This document shows, piece by piece, positions 60,340 through 64,000 of a stretch of DNA of 64,000 nt (the first letter of the stretch is position 1; the number at the start of each line of letters is the position of its first letter). This stretch comes from Prevotellaceae bacterium (lineage in GTDB: Bacteria > Bacteroidota > Bacteroidia > Bacteroidales > Bacteroidaceae): the NCBI GenBank assembly GCA_019420585.1, contig JAHZGX010000002.1, positions 1-64,000 of the forward strand, read 5' to 3'. The notes below the pieces were generated by a model. The model was not told the DNA's origin and did no database searches. It saw nothing but the letters and a program-made list of their open reading frames with translations. The position numbers and the translations under genes are program-made.

Positions 60340-63300
60340 CTATTTTATCCTCTTCACACCATCCACGATGATTACTTTTCCGGCCTTGAGAGCCTCTGAC
60401 GGCGTATTCCAGCGCCTTCCCCACAGGTCATACACACCGGTGCGCGCCTTTCCTTGGTGACGGTCAGGGTCACCCGCAATGTCACCTATGCCATCAGGTA
60501 CCTGAGTGTAGTCTATATCAAAGTCATACGGAGTGAGGTTGACAGCCTCAATGGTGGCATCATCCGTACGCAGGTCAAGCAGCACCCAACCCTCGGCATC
60601 AGGCGAGAATAGCATCGTTCGGCTGCCATAGAGCCTCCACGAAGAAGGATTGCGGCCACTGTACGTGTGCGCATCGGAGGCCGTGTAAATGCGGTAAGCC
60701 GACGGACGCATCTCCATACCTGCGTCCATATAGAGGTAAGCTGTCTGACCCAGAGGGCCGCACCACTTGGTAGAGGTGTTATCATCCAGCACATTCTCGG
60801 GCACTTCTGTGCTGTAAGCCTCAGCCTTGCTGGCATACATGCTCAGCGGTTTGTGTTCGGAACCGGCCGCATCAAGCAAATCGAACTCCGAGAACTGTAC
60901 GGACCCGCCCTGCTGCACATCGTCGACGGCAAGCAGGAAATAGCGGTAGCCCGATAGTTCACGCACCACCGTCACCTCACATTCGGCCGTGAAGCCACCG
61001 TGGTCAGTTGCCGTTGCCGCCACCACGCATCGTCCCAGGGCCACGCCCGTCACGCGTCCCAAAGCGTCAACCGTGGCCACAGCCTCGTTGCTGCTGCTCC
61101 ATTGCAAGGGAATCCCGTTCATGCTGCGTGGCATGACCTCCACTGCCAGTTGCACGCTGCCGCCCAGCATGACGTTCACCTCGGAGATTGCCATGGCCAA
61201 TCCCTTCACGGGACGGAGCAGCATGTAGTCGCACTCCGTCTGGTTGGTAGCAGGCAACGGATTGTAACCCATCTGCTCGTCAATCAATGTCCATGAGCCA
61301 TCATCAGGATTTCCGGTACGCGTGTTGCTGCCCCAGAGTGTCCAACAAAGAGGGTTGCGGCCGGGACTTGCGGCCGCGTCATTAGCCGTACCTATGCGAT
61401 AGCCGAAAGCCTCCACCACCGCACCTGCATCGAAGAAGAAAGACGCACGTCCCGAGAAAGAGGAGCAATACTTGGTGCCCAGGTCGCCATCGTCAAGATT
61501 GTTCCAGTTCTCATGGGAGATGCTGCTCTCTGTGCCGGCATATATGCTGAGTTCCGGCATATCGTCGAGATTCTCGTCCAGGAGGTCGAACTCCGCGAAC
61601 TGTATCATGTTGCCGCCCTGTATGCCGGTCACCTCATACTTGTAATAACGGTACTTCTGTGGGGTGGAAGGGATGTTGGTGTAGGTGTCTCCTTCCTTGT
61701 ACACCACGCCGTGCGAGGCAATCGGCACAGGGAACTCATCTCGCGCACGTACATTATTTATATTCTGACGCCAAGGAGAATCACCGCTGCCGCCAGCCAG
61801 CAGGAAGCACAGGGCACCGCTGCGCACATCAACCTTCTTGATGTTTGATACCTGGAAGGCGAATGTGTCATAACAACCTGTCACCTGGAATTTCCCCTCT
61901 GTCACAGCAAACTCGCTTACGGGAGCCTCACCGCGCAAGGTGCCGGCATTGTAGCACCGGTCCATCAGCAGGTCGCCCTCCGACCACGCCACCATAGCAC
62001 TGGCCAGGCGGGCAGCCCGCACGGTTCCCACATTGTAGCAGTCACTCACTGTGGCTGTGGCTCCGGCACAGACGCGTGCCACCAGGGCAGCCGCGTTACG
62101 CCCACTGGCCTCCACTGCCGCCTGGCTGCCACAACGTTCCATGAGGAGTGTGCCACCATGCACCACGCCCACAAGTGCACCCACATAGTCGGTTCCACTC
62201 ACTTTGGAACGGTTGCCCAAGAAGAGATCATGCAGCTCACACGCGCCACCCACATGGGCAAAGAGAGCCACGCACGACTCACCCGCGATGCTCAGTCCGT
62301 CAATGATATGTCCTCCACCGGCAAACGTACCCGTATAGGGAGCATCGGCAGAACCTATAGGAACGAACAGCGAAGAAAACTCACTCATGTCAAGGTCGGC
62401 GGTCAACTCCGCCCTGGCATCCGTCTCACCGCGCTCCACAATCCTACTGAACGTGCACAGGTCCAGCGGAGAAGCAATCTGATAAGCTCCGTCCTGCTGC
62501 TTCAGGGAACCATAATTGAGTTTGCGATCCATCCAGGCCACGCGTCCCTGCACATAGTCGCGCACAGCATCCACCTCGGCATCCCACGTGCCCCACACCT
62601 TCGGGTTGCAGTGGAGTTGCTGGGTAAGGTAAGGCCAGCGCAGGAAATTGAGTCTCTGGCTTTCGTTCACCAACACGCGCAGCGAATCCACATAGTGTAC
62701 CAGGTCGGCTGCAGTGAACAGGGAATCGGCACGCAACTGCGCCCAAATACCCTGCAGGCGAGCCATTGCGTTGGCATCGGCAAGCACGCGGCTCACCAGC
62801 GTGCTCCAGTTGCCGGCCGTACGCACCTTGTAAGTCCACTCCTCACGCTGATTGCCGGGATAGACATTATAGTCGTTGTCAAGAGCCAGGTCATTATCCC
62901 ACACGGGGCCGGTATATATGAGGCTGTCAGCACGCTGCTTGTACATGAACACCTGCCAGAGCATGTCGGTGTTGCCGTTGAATTCGCAGGCCAGGAAATA
63001 ACGCAGGAAGGTGTCGAGGTCAAGCATGCGCCGGTAACCGGTCAGGGGGTTGGTATAGTCTGGAGCAAACACGCGGTCCTCCATGGCATTGAAGTAACTG
63101 CGTATGTAGTTGTACTGCGAGGGCTGTATATCCTTCTCATCAGGGTCATTTATCGACACGGGGTTGCCGTGCCTTGAGGTGAAGTTCACGGGATCTTGCC
63201 CCGCATAGCCGTTCATCTCCAGCAAGTATCCACCTGTGATTCGCACGCTGTCGGTGCAGGTTTCGTCCATTTCGGCAATGTTGATGCGGTTCTTGTCCAG

Positions 63301-64000
63301 CCCTATGTAGTCGGTGAGTTGGTAACAGCCTCGGTAGTCACCGTTGAGAATCACGTCCACGTTGCGGCACCAAGGCGTAAAAGGCATACCCGCGCGCCGG
63401 CTCACCTCATAGGCCACATTGTTGCGTATGAGGGTCTTGTCGCCGTAGTTGTTGATGAGTGTCCACTTCTTGGCTTTGGCCGGCGACTCGTCACGCGCCG
63501 AGCCATGCAGCATGTGGTGGCTGCTCCCATCGTTGAACTTGATGCGGTAGGGCTTGTTCTCATGCGTGGCGGAGTAGTTCCCGCGCACGCGCGTCAGCAC
63601 GGGATACTCCTGTATGAGCGTTCCATCCTCATAGGTAATGGTGATACGGGAATCAAAGTCCTGCCCCTTCTGTTCCGGCACATCCTCGCCGGCCACATGG
63701 ATGCTCACCGTTGGCAGGCAGGTCACCTGATAGAAGTGGCTGTCGTCGCCCACACCCTCATGGCCATAGAAAGCCAGTTCGGCCACATTGCAATACGAAC
63801 CGGCCGACCCCACATAGCGCACATAGCGGAACCCGCGCGACACACTGACAGGCACGCTGGTGGCAGTGCCCGGTGCCGGCCTGTCGGATATCAGGTACAG
63901 GGGCACGGCATCCATGAAGTCAGCGCGGTTGGCGCCCTCGAACAGGGAGAGCAGCATGCGGTCAGCACCCGTGGAGCCGTTTCCGCGAGGAGTGTAGGCT
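60340..64000 (-). CDS. CotH-kinase surface protein, 5' end beyond the window
   Basis: At least 1219 residues; the frame stays open to the right edge (AYTPRGNGSTGADR precedes the first in-window ATG), so the signal peptide and first discoidin residues are missing. The visible part has the end of a discoidin domain, a CotH domain (GGYLLEMNGYAG, GPVWDNDLALDND), GLUG repeats, an F5/8-C module, a Big2 domain, a further F5/8-C module and the tail GVYDLWGRRW...GKVIIVDGVKRIK. It is a paralogue of the protein at 29117 but has no dockerin or cohesin-like domain. The sorting tail is divergent. Confidence 0.9.
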   Translation of the reverse strand, partial: AYTPRGNGSTGADRMLLSLFEGANRADFMDAVPLYLISDRPAPGTATSVPVSVSRGFRYVRYVGSAGSYCNVAELAFYGHEGVGDDSHFYQVTCLPTVSIHVAGEDVPEQKGQDFDSRITITYEDGTLIQEYPVLTRVRGNYSATHENKPYRIKFNDGSSHHMLHGSARDESPAKAKKWTLINNYGDKTLIRNNVAYEVSRRAGMPFTPWCRNVDVILNGDYRGCYQLTDYIGLDKNRINIAEMDETCTDSVRITGGYLLEMNGYAGQDPVNFTSRHGNPVSINDPDEKDIQPSQYNYIRSYFNAMEDRVFAPDYTNPLTGYRRMLDLDTFLRYFLACEFNGNTDMLWQVFMYKQRADSLIYTGPVWDNDLALDNDYNVYPGNQREEWTYKVRTAGNWSTLVSRVLADANAMARLQGIWAQLRADSLFTAADLVHYVDSLRVLVNESQRLNFLRWPYLTQQLHCNPKVWGTWDAEVDAVRDYVQGRVAWMDRKLNYGSLKQQDGAYQIASPLDLCTFSRIVERGETDARAELTADLDMSEFSSLFVPIGSADAPYTGTFAGGGHIIDGLSIAGESCVALFAHVGGACELHDLFLGNRSKVSGTDYVGALVGVVHGGTLLMERCGSQAAVEASGRNAAALVARVCAGATATVSDCYNVGTVRAARLASAMVAWSEGDLLMDRCYNAGTLRGEAPVSEFAVTEGKFQVTGCYDTFAFQVSNIKKVDVRSGALCFLLAGGSGDSPWRQNINNVRARDEFPVPIASHGVVYKEGDTYTNIPSTPQKYRYYKYEVTGIQGGNMIQFAEFDLLDENLDDMPELSIYAGTESSISHENWNNLDDGDLGTKYCSSFSGRASFFFDAGAVVEAFGYRIGTANDAAASPGRNPLCWTLWGSNTRTGNPDDGSWTLIDEQMGYNPLPATNQTECDYMLLRPVKGLAMAISEVNVMLGGSVQLAVEVMPRSMNGIPLQWSSSNEAVATVDALGRVTGVALGRCVVAATATDHGGFTAECEVTVVRELSGYRYFLLAVDDVQQGGSVQFSEFDLLDAAGSEHKPLSMYASKAEAYSTEVPENVLDDNTSTKWCGPLGQTAYLYMDAGMEMRPSAYRIYTASDAHTYSGRNPSSWRLYGSRTMLFSPDAEGWVLLDLRTDDATIEAVNLTPYDFDIDYTQVPDGIGDIAGDPDRHQGKARTGVYDLWGRRWNTPSEALKAGKVIIVDGVKRIK

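Overview
The window looks like chromosomal DNA of a Bacteroidota member, most likely Prevotellaceae. Genes are preceded by the Bacteroidota -7 box TAnnTTTG (TAACTTTG or TACCTTTG before many starts). Secreted proteins carry Bacteroidales lipoboxes or a C-terminal 'LxGxRV...GVYIVNG.KVLVK' tail. The gene repertoire (CotH kinase with dockerin, fasciclin lipoprotein, DUF5020, BspA-like N-caps, DUF6734-like glycosyltransferase, CAZymes) fits the same group. No rRNA, tRNA, CRISPR array, integrase or transposase gene was recognised.

Layout. 1-3.5 kb: FKBP lipoprotein and glycyl-tRNA synthetase, divergent from a Dabb-domain gene. 3.6-8.5 kb: an accessory cluster of three tandem BspA-like N-cap proteins, a protein with two 50-residue-spaced NP[YF]S/GG[WY]V units, and a glycosyltransferase, plus a decayed 5' fragment of that same glycosyltransferase. 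9-12.4 kb: NAD-dependent epimerase and RNase R. 12.5-23.4 kb: an AT-richer accessory island, all its clear genes on the minus strand. It holds a five-gene operon (RtcB RNA ligase, DnaB/RecA-type ATPase, GNAT-AAA+ fusion, DprA-like protein, metallophosphoesterase), then a phosphoribosyltransferase, a YqiA-type hydrolase, two unknown genes and a PD-(D/E)XK nuclease. 23.7-34.1 kb: glycerophosphodiesterase, sialate O-acetylesterase, nagA, a GlmM-type mutase, a giant CotH surface protein and a His-rich COG0523 metallochaperone. 34.7-41.4 kb: a glycan-degradation locus (GH78 rhamnosidase divergent from esterase, EEP hydrolase and six-hairpin glycosidase). 41.5-47 kb: SIMPL protein, purine permease with outer-membrane partner, nitroreductase, SpoU methyltransferase and esterase. 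47-51.8 kb: transglutaminase lipoprotein, O-antigen ligase-like protein and signal peptidase I. 52-64 kb: HU-like remnant, fasciclin lipoprotein, a 1643-residue discoidin-repeat protein and a second CotH protein cut by the right edge.

Between genes lie several non-coding repeat families: a ~195-bp MITE-like hairpin with 17-19-bp terminal inverted repeats (three full copies and one internally deleted copy), a ~300-bp family with conserved hairpins (two copies), a nested palindrome element, and two short-period arrays (21 bp and ~22 bp). Two island genes share a palindromic operator next to a TATAAT box, and a third orphan site lies upstream of the nuclease, suggesting a small regulon.

The most promising candidates for something undescribed are the RtcB/ATPase/GNAT-AAA+/DprA-like/phosphoesterase operon with its neighbours, and the BspA-N-cap/NPYS-GGWV/glycosyltransferase cassette. 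Functions given for both are inference from domains and context.
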